DNA from: CAYWMD01 sp964458575 | Lineage (GTDB): Bacteria > Verrucomicrobiota > Verrucomicrobiia > Limisphaerales > JADLHS01 | Assembly: GCA_964458575.1 (NCBI GenBank) | Contig: CAYWMD010000063.1 | Location: 1 to 35,817, forward strand | Reading direction: 5' to 3' | Length of the DNA: 35,817 nt | In this document: positions 1 through 7,274 of the stretch, in pieces | How positions within the stretch are numbered: the stretch's first letter is position 1 | Layout: each line of letters starts with the position of its first letter | Made by a program: the position numbers and the translations under genes | Notes under the pieces: model-generated | The model's input: only the letters and a program-made list of their open reading frames with translations | What the model was told of the DNA's origin: nothing | The model's database searches: none

Positions 1-110
1 TGGCCGTCATGCGAAGGATGGGATTGCTGACCGACGAAGACCTCAGCGTTTTCTCCTCTCAAACGCAAACCCAGATTCGCGCGATGGAAGCTTTTTGGAA
101 AGGCACATAA
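1..110 (+). CDS. 3' end of an unidentified gene (partial)
   Basis: An open frame enters from the left edge (first full codon at base 3) and gives 35 residues before TAA at 108-110. The visible end is helix-like and amphipathic, closing with QTQIRAMEAFWKGT. Nothing in this short tail identifies a family. It is called as coding because the composition looks protein-like and because it converges neatly on the minus-strand cluster, whose terminator begins 27 bp further on. The rest of the gene lies outside the window. Confidence 0.5.
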   Translation, partial: AVMRRMGLLTDEDLSVFSSQTQTQIRAMEAFWKGT

Positions 111-136
111 AGCGACTGAGCGCGCAGGTATTCCGG

Positions 137-176
137 AAAAAAAATAACGCCCGGCCATTTAAAAAACGGCCGGGCG
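137..176 (-). terminator. Intrinsic terminator after rplQ
   Basis: A perfect 9-bp GC stem pairs 148-156 with 168-176 around an 11-base A/T-rich loop. On the minus strand it is followed at once by a T-rich tract (137-145). It closes the spc-alpha transcript 27 bp after the rplQ stop. There is no T-run on the plus side, so it probably acts in one direction only. Confidence 0.9.
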
Positions 177-202
177 CTTGATAAAGTGCCTTTAGGCGCG
201 AA

Positions 203-658
203 CTACTTCGCAGCCTCCGCCTGCTTGTCCTTTTTGTCCTTCTTCTCGTCAGGCTTGGTCTCGGCGACCGGAGCCTCTGATTCGGAACTCTCGGCGGCCG
301 GGATGAAATCCACCCATTCAAGGATCGCCTTTTGCGAAGCGTCGCCCCGACGCTGATTCAACTTAATGATCCGGGTGTAACCGCCACGGCGCTCTGTTTG
401 CGCTGGAGCGATTTCATCAAACAGGATCTTCACGGCGTCTTCCTGGTGCAGGCGGGCAGCGGCCAGGCGGCGGTCGTGTTGAGTGCCACTCTTGCCGAGG
501 GTCACCATCTTTTCCGCGACCGACCGGGCGGCCTTGGCTTTGGCCAGGGAGGTGGTCACGCGTTTGTGCTCGATGAGGCTGCAAACCAGGTTGGCGAGCA
601 TCGCGTTCCGGTGCTGCCCGGTGCGGCCCAATTTGGCGGTGCGCTTAAGGTGTCGCAT
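203..658 (-). CDS. rplQ: 50S ribosomal protein L17
   Basis: Large-subunit protein bL17, located near the peptide exit tunnel. The conserved core covers about residues 1-118 and opens with the family start MRHLKRTAKLGR. The family is usually 120-130 residues long. Here the protein has 151 residues, because about 30 residues of acidic and lysine-rich sequence follow the core, ending KKDKKDKQAEAAK. The ATG lies 39 bp after the rpoA stop. That gap contains one CGTTGAAC octamer and no clear Shine-Dalgarno motif. This is the last gene of the cluster. Confidence 0.98.
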   Translation of the reverse strand: MRHLKRTAKLGRTGQHRNAMLANLVCSLIEHKRVTTSLAKAKAARSVAEKMVTLGKSGTQHDRRLAAARLHQEDAVKILFDEIAPAQTERRGGYTRIIKLNQRRGDASQKAILEWVDFIPAAESSESEAPVAETKPDEKKDKKDKQAEAAK

Positions 659-697
659 AAGATCTTTGCTGTCAGTTCAACGAATCCAGAGAGCCGC

Positions 698-1726
698 CTA
701 GTGACCGGCAGCCGCGGCAACCGCGGCGTCGTCCTTGGGCGTCTCGAGCATGTCCGACTCGAAGCTCATGCCCAGGCTCAAGCCGAGCGCGGACAGCTTC
801 TCTTTGATTTCGTTGAGGGATTTCTTGCCGAAATTGCGGTATTTGAGCATCTCCTGCTCCGTCTTCATGGCAAGCTGCCCGACGGTGGTGATGTTCGCGT
901 TGTTGAGGCAGTTGGCCGCGCGGACGCTGAGCTCGATCTCGTTGACGCTCATGTTGAGCAGCTTCTTCTGCTTGGTCTTCTCCTCGTCCTGCTTGTCCAC
1001 GACTTCTTCGAACTCGACGGCGTTCTTGTCGTAGCCGACGAAGACATCGAGGTGATGCTGCAGGATGGCCGAAGCCTGGGTGAGCGCGTCGTCGGGAGTG
1101 ATGCGACCATCGGTCGAAACTTCCAGAACGAGACGATCGTAGTCGGTGCGCTGTCCGACGCGCGCGCTTTCGACGGCGTAGCGAACGCGGGTCACGGGCG
1201 AAAAGAGCGAATCAATCGCAATAACACCAATCGCCTGGTTGGGCTTTTTGTTTTCGTCGCCCGGAAGGAAGCCACGGCCAACCTTGACCTCGAGTTCCAT
1301 CTCGAATTTCTTCTTCTTGTCCAGCGTGCAAATGTGCTGCGTCGGATTGACCAGCTCGATGTTCTGGTTGAGCTGGATGTCAGCAGCCGTCACTTCGCCT
1401 TCTTTGTTGGCCGAGAGCAACAGGGTCTGAGGCTCGCGCGAGTGCGCTTTCAACAGCACCTTCTTGAGATTCAATACGATGTCGGTGACGTCCTCGACGA
1501 CTCCTTCAATCGTGGCAAATTCGTGCATCGCGCCGTCCACCTTGATGGAGGTGATGGCCGCGCCTTCCAGCGAGCTGAGGAGCACGCGGCGCAGGGAGTT
1601 GCCGATGGTGTGGCCGTAGCCCGTTTCAAACGGGTCCGCGATGAATTTGGCGTAGGTTTCCGTGGCGGTGGCGTCTTCCTTCTGCAACCGCTTGGGCATT
1701 TCGAATCTACCGAGACGTACTGGCAT
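698..1726 (-). CDS. rpoA: DNA-directed RNA polymerase subunit alpha
   Basis: The alpha subunit nucleates RNA polymerase assembly and contacts UP elements and activators. At 342 residues it is slightly longer than the E. coli protein (329). The N-terminal dimerisation domain shows GYGHTIGNSLRRVLLSS near residues 36-52. An acidic linker around residues 235-250 leads to the C-terminal domain from about 256, with the DNA-contact helix SVRAANCL and the GKKSLNEIK helix. The tail after SLGM is an Ala/Asp-rich extension. The start is supported by an AGGA motif 4-5 bases upstream, one of the better ribosome-binding sites in the cluster. A strong hairpin lies in the 93-bp spacer between rpsD and this gene. 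Confidence 0.99.
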   Translation of the reverse strand: MPVRLGRFEMPKRLQKEDATATETYAKFIADPFETGYGHTIGNSLRRVLLSSLEGAAITSIKVDGAMHEFATIEGVVEDVTDIVLNLKKVLLKAHSREPQTLLLSANKEGEVTAADIQLNQNIELVNPTQHICTLDKKKKFEMELEVKVGRGFLPGDENKKPNQAIGVIAIDSLFSPVTRVRYAVESARVGQRTDYDRLVLEVSTDGRITPDDALTQASAILQHHLDVFVGYDKNAVEFEEVVDKQDEEKTKQKKLLNMSVNEIELSVRAANCLNNANITTVGQLAMKTEQEMLKYRNFGKKSLNEIKEKLSALGLSLGMSFESDMLETPKDDAAVAAAAGH

Positions 1727-1751
1727 GATTTCCTTTCAACAATTTTAATCT

Positions 1752-1790
1752 GACACCGGCGCTGTTTATTCCCGGACAACGGCCGGTGTC
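1752..1790 (-). promoter_or_regulatory. Strong hairpin in the rpsD-rpoA spacer
   Basis: GACACCGGC at 1752-1760 pairs perfectly with GCCGGTGTC at 1782-1790 (9 bp, 21-base loop). In the minus-strand transcript it sits about 25 bases before the rpoA start. No T-run follows, so it is not a classic intrinsic terminator. It could be an RNA-processing site, an attenuator or a structured leader for rpoA. The structure is seen; the role is inferred. Confidence 0.55.
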
Positions 1791-1819
1791 CGTATAATTG
1801 TTCTGGTTTGGGTTACGGC

Positions 1820-2428
1820 TTAACGGGAATAAAATTCTACCACGGCCTGCTCGTTGGCAATGGGGTTGATTTCGTCGCGCGTCGGGATGCGCATCACGAC
1901 GCCCTTGAACTCCTCCTTGTTCAGCGCCAGCCAATCCGGCACAGCGCGGCTGGTGGACAGTTCGAGGTTCTTGGTCGCCAACTGGCGCGAGACATTGTTG
2001 TTCTTCACCCCCACGGCGTCATTCAGGCGCAACGCGTAGGATGGGACATTGACCTTGCGGCCATTGACGGTGATGTGGCCGTGCGAAACCATCTGGCGCG
2101 CCGCGGCGCGGGTGGTGGCAAAACCGAGATGATAAACGACATTGTCGAGACGCGTTTCCAGGATTTGCAGCATCTGCTCGCCGGTGACGCCACGACGCCG
2201 GAGGGCCTTCTCGTACACGCCGCGGAACTGGCGTTCCATCAGGCCGTAGTAATAGCGAAGCTTCTGCTTCTCGATCAAACCCAGGCCGTATTCGGTGTGC
2301 TTCCGGCGGGATTTGGGGCCATGAACGCCGGGACCGTAATTCCGGCGCTCCAGATATTTCGACGAACCAAAGATCGGCAGCCCGAACCGGCGGCTGATGC
2401 GAACGCGAGGACCTGTATAGCGAGCCAT
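1820..2428 (-). CDS. rpsD: 30S ribosomal protein S4
   Basis: Primary 16S rRNA-binding assembly protein uS4, and in many bacteria the autogenous repressor of the alpha operon. At 202 residues it matches the usual length. The start MARYTGPRVRISRRFG is typical. The N-terminal region has no cysteines, so this is the zinc-free form. The S4 RNA-binding domain begins near residue 92 (TRLDNVVYHLGFA) and includes HGHITVNGRKVNVPSY. No Shine-Dalgarno motif precedes the ATG. The 41-bp spacer to rpsK is filled by an A/T-rich 7-bp repeat instead. Confidence 0.99.
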   Translation of the reverse strand: MARYTGPRVRISRRFGLPIFGSSKYLERRNYGPGVHGPKSRRKHTEYGLGLIEKQKLRYYYGLMERQFRGVYEKALRRRGVTGEQMLQILETRLDNVVYHLGFATTRAAARQMVSHGHITVNGRKVNVPSYALRLNDAVGVKNNNVSRQLATKNLELSTSRAVPDWLALNKEEFKGVVMRIPTRDEINPIANEQAVVEFYSR

Positions 2429-2435
2429 ATTTTAT

Positions 2436-2470
2436 GATTTCAAATTTGTGATTTGAGATTTGCGATTCAT
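2436..2470. repeat. Heptamer array in the rpsK-rpsD spacer
   Basis: Five consecutive 7-bp units read GATTTCA, AATTTGT, GATTTGA, GATTTGC and GATTCAT. They fill the gap between the rpsK stop and the rpsD start and take the place where a ribosome-binding site would be expected. Confidence 0.75.
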
Positions 2471-3093
2471 CAGACGCGGCGCTTCTTGCGCGGACGGCAG
2501 CCGTTGTGCGGAATCGGCGTCACGTCCTTGATCGCGGTGATTTCGAGCCCGATCGCCTGCAAGGCGCGGATGGCCGATTCGCGACCGGAGCCCGGACCTT
2601 TCACGCGCACCTCGACTTCGCGCATGCCGTGCGACATGGCCTGCCGCGCAGCGTCCTGCGCAACCTGTTGCGCCGCGTACGCCGTGCTTTTGCGCGACCC
2701 CTTGAAACCAACCCGCCCGGCGGTGGACCAGCCAATGAGGTTGCCATGCATGTCCGTAATGGTCACCTGCGTGTTGTTGAACGTGGCCAGAATGTTGGCG
2801 ATGCCCGCGGAAATGTTCTTGGCGTGCTTGGCCTTGATGATTTTCTTGGCGGCCGCGTCTTCGCCGAGCAACTCGGCAGCGGTGGGCGCCGCAACGACAG
2901 GCGCCGCTGCATCGGCGGGTTTCGCCGCGTCGGCCGGGGGGGCCGTTTCTGCCGTGGGCGCGGCTTTTTTGGCCGGTTTGGACTCAGCAGATTCGGCGGG
3001 TTTCCCCGCGGCAGTTTCTTCGGGTGCCGACTTCTCCGTGCCTTCCGGCTTGGCGGGTTTCTTCGAAGCGGGTTTCTTTTTTTCTTCAGCCAT
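2470..3093 (-). CDS. rpsK: 30S ribosomal protein S11 with long N-terminal extension
   Basis: uS11 forms part of the 30S platform near the Shine-Dalgarno helix. The S11 core starts near residue 85 and contains FNNTQVTITDMHGNLIGWST, FKGSRKSTAYAA and the invariant end DVTPIPHNGCRPRKKRRV. The family is normally about 129 residues, and this protein has 207. The extra ~80 N-terminal residues are low-complexity Lys/Ala/Pro/Glu sequence (starting MAEEKKKPASKKPAKPEG) and are probably disordered. No alternative start with a good ribosome-binding site lies near the core, and the frame is open and biased throughout, so the extension is likely translated. Confidence 0.97.
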   Translation of the reverse strand: MAEEKKKPASKKPAKPEGTEKSAPEETAAGKPAESAESKPAKKAAPTAETAPPADAAKPADAAAPVVAAPTAAELLGEDAAAKKIIKAKHAKNISAGIANILATFNNTQVTITDMHGNLIGWSTAGRVGFKGSRKSTAYAAQQVAQDAARQAMSHGMREVEVRVKGPGSGRESAIRALQAIGLEITAIKDVTPIPHNGCRPRKKRRV

Positions 3094-3101
3094 ACAAACA
3101 A

Positions 3102-3497
3102 TTAGTGGATGCCGGTCTTGGCGTCAGGGTTGCGCTGGACACCGACGGTCTTGCGCGGGCCCTTGCGGGTGCGCGCGTTGGTTTGCGTACGCTGGCCACG
3201 AACCGGCAGGCCGCGCAAATGCCGGATGCCGCGATAACACTTGATGCCCTGAAGCCGTTTGAGGTTCATGCCGATCTCGCGGCGCAGATCGCCTTCGATG
3301 ACGTATTTTCCGTCCTGAATCGCGTGGACGATCTGGGAAAGCTGTTGCTCGGTGAGGTCTTTTGCTCGGATGCTCCGGTCAATGTTCGCACGTTCGAGGA
3401 TCTCGAGCGCGTTGGTCGGTCCGATGCCGTAGATGTAACGCAACGCAATGTCGATGCGCTTGTTTGGCGGAACTTCCACTCCAATGATGCGTGCCAT
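3102..3497 (-). CDS. rpsM: 30S ribosomal protein S13
   Basis: uS13 sits on the 30S head and forms bridges to the 50S subunit and P-site tRNA. At 131 residues it is a little longer than usual. Family signatures are MARIIGVEVPPNKRIDIAL at the N-terminus, the helix-hairpin-helix YIYGIGPTNALEIL, and the basic tail RHLRGLPVRGQRTQTNART. The stop lies 8 bp before the rpsK start, and the gene follows rpmJ by 32 bp, as in many alpha operons. Confidence 0.99.
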   Translation of the reverse strand: MARIIGVEVPPNKRIDIALRYIYGIGPTNALEILERANIDRSIRAKDLTEQQLSQIVHAIQDGKYVIEGDLRREIGMNLKRLQGIKCYRGIRHLRGLPVRGQRTQTNARTRKGPRKTVGVQRNPDAKTGIH

Positions 3498-3529
3498 AAT
3501 TCGTAATTGTCGTTAAACCGGTGGCCGGG

Positions 3530-3643
3530 TCAGCCCTGCCGTTGTTTGTGGCGCTTGTTGGTGCAAATGACCCGAATCACCCCGCGGCGACGGACCACCT
3601 TGCAGTGCTCGCACAATTTCTTTACTGATGCTCGAACTTTCAT
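3530..3643 (-). CDS. rpmJ: 50S ribosomal protein L36
   Basis: bL36, a 37-residue zinc-ribbon protein of the large subunit, is easily missed because of its size. The product starts MKVRASVKKLCEHCK. C11, C14, C27 and H32 provide the zinc site, so this is the zinc-binding form. The ATG (3641-3643) overlaps the infA stop in an ATGA arrangement, which implies translational coupling. The infA-rpmJ-rpsM order matches the usual bacterial arrangement. Confidence 0.96.
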   Translation of the reverse strand: MKVRASVKKLCEHCKVVRRRGVIRVICTNKRHKQRQG

Positions 3644-3909
3644 TTTTCGTTAAATCTTTGAATCGTCAAACCGTTTCCGCCAGTGCGGTTCACCGCTTCA
3701 CCAATCATGATCCGCCCGGTCGTCAAATCGTAGGGCGTCATCTGCAATCTGACTTTGTCGCCGACGGCCAGGCCCGCGAAGCTCCGCTTCGCCCTGCCCG
3801 CGACGAAGGCCAGCAACCGATGGCCATTGGCCAACTCGACCCGCCAGGTCCGGTTGGGCCGCGCTTCAATCACGACACCTTCAACCTGGAAGGCATCCGT
3901 TCCGTGCAT
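3640..3909 (-). CDS. infA: Translation initiation factor IF-1
   Basis: IF-1 binds the 30S A site during initiation. The S1-like OB fold is clear: VEGVVIEARPNRTWRVELAN, GHRLLAFVAGR, GDKVRLQMTPYDLTTGRI. The usual length is about 72, and this frame has 89 residues. The last ~10 residues (GLTIQRFNEK) are encoded by octamer repeat DNA (3648-3679) of the kind that fills nearby spacers, so the C-terminus looks captured from repeat sequence. The start lies inside the end of map (40-bp overlap) and has a GGAG motif 8 bases upstream. The stop overlaps the rpmJ start. Confidence 0.95.
   Translation of the reverse strand: MHGTDAFQVEGVVIEARPNRTWRVELANGHRLLAFVAGRAKRSFAGLAVGDKVRLQMTPYDLTTGRIMIGEAVNRTGGNGLTIQRFNEK
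3648..3679. repeat. Octamer array inside the 3' end of infA
   Basis: Four 8-bp units (CGTTAAAT, CTTTGAAT, CGTCAAAC, CGTTTCCG) lie in forward orientation. Unlike the other arrays it is translated, as the tail of IF-1, and it also provides the leader of rpmJ. Confidence 0.75.
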
Positions 3910-4646
3910 GTCAAAATCTCCGGCTCACCCTCGGTGATTAAAACCGTATGCTCAAAATGGGCGGATAGTGAACCATCTTGCGTCACGACTGTCCAGCCGT
4001 CTTTCAAGACTTTTACGCCGGGCTGGCCCGCATTCACCATCGGCTCGATGGCGATGGTCATGCCGGGGCGCAGCTTCTGGTTGCACCGGCTGTCCACGTA
4101 GTTCGGCACCTGCGGCTCTTCATGCATTGTCCGGCCAACGCCGTGACCCACAAACTCGCGCACCACACTGAAACCGTTGCCCTCGACGTAGTTCTGAATC
4201 GCCCGCGAGATGTCCGTCACGCGGTTGCCCGCCACCGCCTGCGCGATGCCCTCGCAGAGCGCCTGCTCGGTCACGTCCATCAACCGTTGCGCCAGCACGC
4301 CGCAACCGCCGACCGCCACCGTCCGGGCCGTGTCGCCGATGAAACCGCGGTAAAGCACGCCGCAATCCACGCTCACAATGTCGCCAAACCGCAGCACGCG
4401 CTCGTTCGCCAGACCATGCACGACCTCGTCATTGACCGAAATGCACGTCTGGCACGGGTACTTGCGATAGCCCAAAAAGGCGCTTTTGCCACCGTGCCGC
4501 TTGATGCTTGCGGCCGCAAACTCGTCAATCTGCCGCGTTGTCACGCCGGGTTGAATGAACGACGCGATCTCATCCAGAACCGAACTGGCCACGACGCACG
4601 CCGGGCGCATCGCTTCCAGATCCAGCTCGTTCTTCAAAATAATCAT
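3870..4646 (-). CDS. map: Type I methionine aminopeptidase
   Basis: Removes the initiator methionine from nascent proteins. At 258 residues it has the short type Ia form without an N-terminal zinc finger. The five metal ligands are visible at D94, D105, H168, E201 and E232, with H77 in the active site. Family blocks include VNDEVVHGL, DCGVLYRGFIGDTART, VGHGVGRTMHEEPQVPNY and AIEPMVNAG. A GAG motif sits 6 bases before the ATG. It follows secY by 93 bp and overlaps infA by 40 bp at its 3' end. The gene for adenylate kinase, often placed between secY and map, is absent here. Confidence 0.98.
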   Translation of the reverse strand: MIILKNELDLEAMRPACVVASSVLDEIASFIQPGVTTRQIDEFAAASIKRHGGKSAFLGYRKYPCQTCISVNDEVVHGLANERVLRFGDIVSVDCGVLYRGFIGDTARTVAVGGCGVLAQRLMDVTEQALCEGIAQAVAGNRVTDISRAIQNYVEGNGFSVVREFVGHGVGRTMHEEPQVPNYVDSRCNQKLRPGMTIAIEPMVNAGQPGVKVLKDGWTVVTQDGSLSAHFEHTVLITEGEPEILTCTERMPSRLKVS

Positions 4647-4739
4647 CTGCTTCTCGGTCGTAATTTTAATCCCACCGATTCCCTTGATCCTTCATCATCC
4701 CATCGGGACCCGGATGAAGATCAACCGCCTGCCGGCGCA

Positions 4740-6125
4740 TCAGAACCGCCCGCGCAGTCGGCCTTTCTTGAGGAAACCGTCGTAATGGCGCATCAACAGG
4801 TGCGACTCGACCTGGCGCATCGTATCCAGCATCACACCCACCATGATCAACAGGCTGGTGCCACCGAAGAACTGGCTGACGTCATAGGGAATCTTCATCT
4901 CGTTCGAGAGCAGGATCGGGATGACGGCAATCACCGTGAGAAATACCGCGCCCGCCAGCGTGATCCGGCTCATGGCATTGTGCAGATAATCGCTGGTGGC
5001 CGGACCGGGCCGAACGCCCGGAATATAACCGCCGTTCTTTTTGAGATCGTCGGCAATTTGCAGTTCATTGAATTGCGTCGCCACCCAGAAATAGGAGAAG
5101 AACAAAATCATCAGGCTGTACAGCAGGATGTACAGCACCTTGCCCTCGCCCAGCATCGTTGCGATATCGCGGAAAAATTTAACGTCATAGCTGTTGCCCA
5201 GAAACAGGAAGATCTTCTGCGGAAACATCAGAATGGCCTGGGCGAAGATGATGGGCATGACACCCGCATAATTGACGCGCAACGGCAGGAAGGACGTACC
5301 GCCCGAATAGACCTTGCGGCCCACCGCACGCTGGGCGTATTGCACGGGGACCTTTCGCTGCGCCTGGGTCACCGCGATCACGCCCGCGATCACGCCCGCC
5401 AGCAACAACACCAACGCCACGAAGTGAGCGGGATTCTTGCCTTCCATGCCCTCGGGCGGAAAGAACATGATCCACATCGCATCCACGGCCTTGGGAAACC
5501 GCGCCACGATGCCGATGGTGATCACCAGCGACACACCGTTGCCGATCCCGCGTTCTGTGATTTGTTCACCCAGCCACATCAGCAACATCGTTCCCGTGGT
5601 CAACATCAGCACGGTTTGAATGCGATACCACCAAATCCAGCCTTCACTGTAGAGCACCAGGTTGCCGATGCCCTGCCCGAAGATCGCCTGCGGCCGTTCC
5701 CAGCCGATCGCCATCACCGCCCCCTGTCCGAGACACAACAAAACCGTCAAATAGCGTCCGTATTGAATGATCTTGGTCCGACCGCCTTCTTCGCGCGCCA
5801 GCTTGCTGAGCTGCGGAATCACCGCGGTGAGCAACTGAATGATGATCGTGGCGCTGATGTAGGGCATGATCCCCAACGCGCCGATCGCGCAATGTTCCAG
5901 CGCGCCACCGGTGAACAAGCTGTACATGCCCAGCACCCCTCCGCCGGAACCGCTCTGGCTCTGCCGGGCGAAAAACGCCGTCAACTCCTTGCCGTCCAAT
6001 CCGGGAACGCGCACAAACGCGATCAACCGGCAAACCGCCAGCAACAAGGTGGTGAACAAAATCCGCGATTTCAGCTCCGGGATTTTGAAGCAGTTGGTGA
6101 AGGTATTGGTGATGGCGGCGAGCAT
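4740..6125 (-). CDS. secY: Protein translocase subunit SecY
   Basis: Forms the central channel of the Sec translocon in the inner membrane. The 461 residues hold about ten membrane segments. Recognisable stretches are the N-terminal RILFTTLLLAVCRLIAFVRV, ALGIMPYISATIIIQLLTA (transmembrane 2), LREEGGRTKI-like cytosolic loop sequence, GIGNGVSLVI, and the cytosolic RKVPVQYAQR before transmembrane 7. The loop between the first two segments is long and Ser/Gly-rich (around residues 55-65). It starts 18 bp after rplO with no visible Shine-Dalgarno motif. Order rplO-secY-map is conserved. Confidence 0.98.
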   Translation of the reverse strand: MLAAITNTFTNCFKIPELKSRILFTTLLLAVCRLIAFVRVPGLDGKELTAFFARQSQSGSGGGVLGMYSLFTGGALEHCAIGALGIMPYISATIIIQLLTAVIPQLSKLAREEGGRTKIIQYGRYLTVLLCLGQGAVMAIGWERPQAIFGQGIGNLVLYSEGWIWWYRIQTVLMLTTGTMLLMWLGEQITERGIGNGVSLVITIGIVARFPKAVDAMWIMFFPPEGMEGKNPAHFVALVLLLAGVIAGVIAVTQAQRKVPVQYAQRAVGRKVYSGGTSFLPLRVNYAGVMPIIFAQAILMFPQKIFLFLGNSYDVKFFRDIATMLGEGKVLYILLYSLMILFFSYFWVATQFNELQIADDLKKNGGYIPGVRPGPATSDYLHNAMSRITLAGAVFLTVIAVIPILLSNEMKIPYDVSQFFGGTSLLIMVGVMLDTMRQVESHLLMRHYDGFLKKGRLRGRF

Positions 6126-6143
6126 GATGTCGGTTCGAGAGAA

Positions 6144-6617
6144 CTACGCTCCGGCGGGCGCCGCCGGTTTCGGCGTGACGACCTCGCACGTGCCACCCTT
6201 GGCCTCGATCTTCGTCCGGGCGGAGGCACTGAAGGCGTTCGCGCTGACTGTGAGTTTCTTCGTCAATTCGCCATCGCCGAGAATCTTCACGCCGTCAGCC
6301 CGGCCATTGGCCAGCCCCGCCTGGCGGAGCGCCGCTTCGTCCACCCGCGCGCCGTCGTCGAATGCGTTAAGCTCGCCAACGTTGACGGCGAGGTAGCGCG
6401 TGGCGAAACGGGCATTGTTGAATCCGCGCTTCGGGATGCGGCGGATGAGCGGCATCTGGCCGCCTTCAAAACCAATGCGAATCGAACTGCCGGAACGCGC
6501 CGTCTGCCCCTTGCCACCGCGACCGCTGGTCTTGCCGTGGCCGCTGGATTCACCCTGGCCGTACCGTTTGCGGCGATGCTTCGCGCCGGGACGGGGTTTG
6601 AGATCGTGTAGTCGCAT
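6144..6617 (-). CDS. rplO: 50S ribosomal protein L15
   Basis: uL15 binds 23S rRNA through its long basic N-terminal extension. At 157 residues it is near normal length. The N-terminal half has the glycine/arginine-rich signature (GQGESSGHGKTSGRGGKGQ, then GFEGGQMPLIRRIPKRGF). The globular end reads VKILGDGELTKKLTVSANAFS. A short Pro/Ala tail ends the protein. It lies only 6 bp after rpsE. The gene for L30 (rpmD), which usually sits between these two, is absent. Confidence 0.99.
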   Translation of the reverse strand: MRLHDLKPRPGAKHRRKRYGQGESSGHGKTSGRGGKGQTARSGSSIRIGFEGGQMPLIRRIPKRGFNNARFATRYLAVNVGELNAFDDGARVDEAALRQAGLANGRADGVKILGDGELTKKLTVSANAFSASARTKIEAKGGTCEVVTPKPAAPAGA

Positions 6618-6623
6618 AATAAA

Positions 6624-7259
6624 TTACGCCGTGGCCGGAGCGGCCTGGGGCGGTTCGGGCACGGCTACCTTTTTGATTTCGATGCCGCGCCCCTGGTAGA
6701 TGGCTTCGCGCCGACGCAGCCGCAACAGGCCCTGCAAAGTGGCCTTCACCACGTTGGCGGCATTGTTCGAGCCGAGGGATTTGCTCAAAATATCCCGCAC
6801 CCCGGCCGATTCGAGCACCGCCCGAACGGTTTTGCCGGCAATCAGGCCCGTGCCGGGCGAAGCGGGTCGGAGTAAAATTCTCGCGCCGCCGTATTCGGAG
6901 AAGACTTCGTGCGGAATGGTCGCATCCTTCAGCGACACGGGCACCATTTTTGTCCGGGCCAGTTCGCCTCCGCGGCGGATGGCGTCGGCGACCTCACCGG
7001 CCTTGCCGAGGGCAACGCCCACGCGGCCATTCTTGTCGCCCACAACCACCAGGGCGCTGAAATTGAACCGGCGTCCGCCTTTCACCACTTTCGACGAGCG
7101 GTTGATGAACACGACCTTTTCGGTCAACTCCGGGGAGCCTTCGGCTTCGGCGCCCAATTCGGGCGCATCGCCTGCGGGCTTGTTACGGCGGCCCCGCGGA
7201 CCGCGCGCGTTGCGCGGAATCTGCTGCGTGTCGCCTTCTGATTTGATGGTGTCTGCCAC
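6624..7259 (-). CDS. rpsE: 30S ribosomal protein S5
   Basis: uS5 takes part in decoding fidelity and in the mRNA entry helicase site. The double-stranded RNA-binding domain begins near residue 46 (KVVFINRSSKVVKGGRRFNF), and the C-terminal domain contains LLRPASPGTGLIAGKTVRAV. At 211 residues it exceeds E. coli S5 (167), through a ~40-residue hydrophilic N-terminus and a short Pro/Ala tail. The start is GTG at 7257-7259, preceded by a good GGAG motif 6 bases away, which decides this start. The gene follows rplR by 15 bp. Confidence 0.98.
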   Translation of the reverse strand: MADTIKSEGDTQQIPRNARGPRGRRNKPAGDAPELGAEAEGSPELTEKVVFINRSSKVVKGGRRFNFSALVVVGDKNGRVGVALGKAGEVADAIRRGGELARTKMVPVSLKDATIPHEVFSEYGGARILLRPASPGTGLIAGKTVRAVLESAGVRDILSKSLGSNNAANVVKATLQGLLRLRRREAIYQGRGIEIKKVAVPEPPQAAPATA

Positions 7260-7274
7260 AGTTTTCTCCGTTGG

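Noticed and set aside
332..1753. A 473-codon plus-strand open frame opposite rplQ and rpoA
   Set aside because: It runs across two real genes and their spacer and lacks protein-like features.
3978..6611. An 877-codon plus-strand open frame opposite map, secY and rplO
   Set aside because: Its product is rich in His, Arg, Gln and Asp without domains, as expected from the complement of GC-rich genes. The minus strand holds three unmistakable genes.
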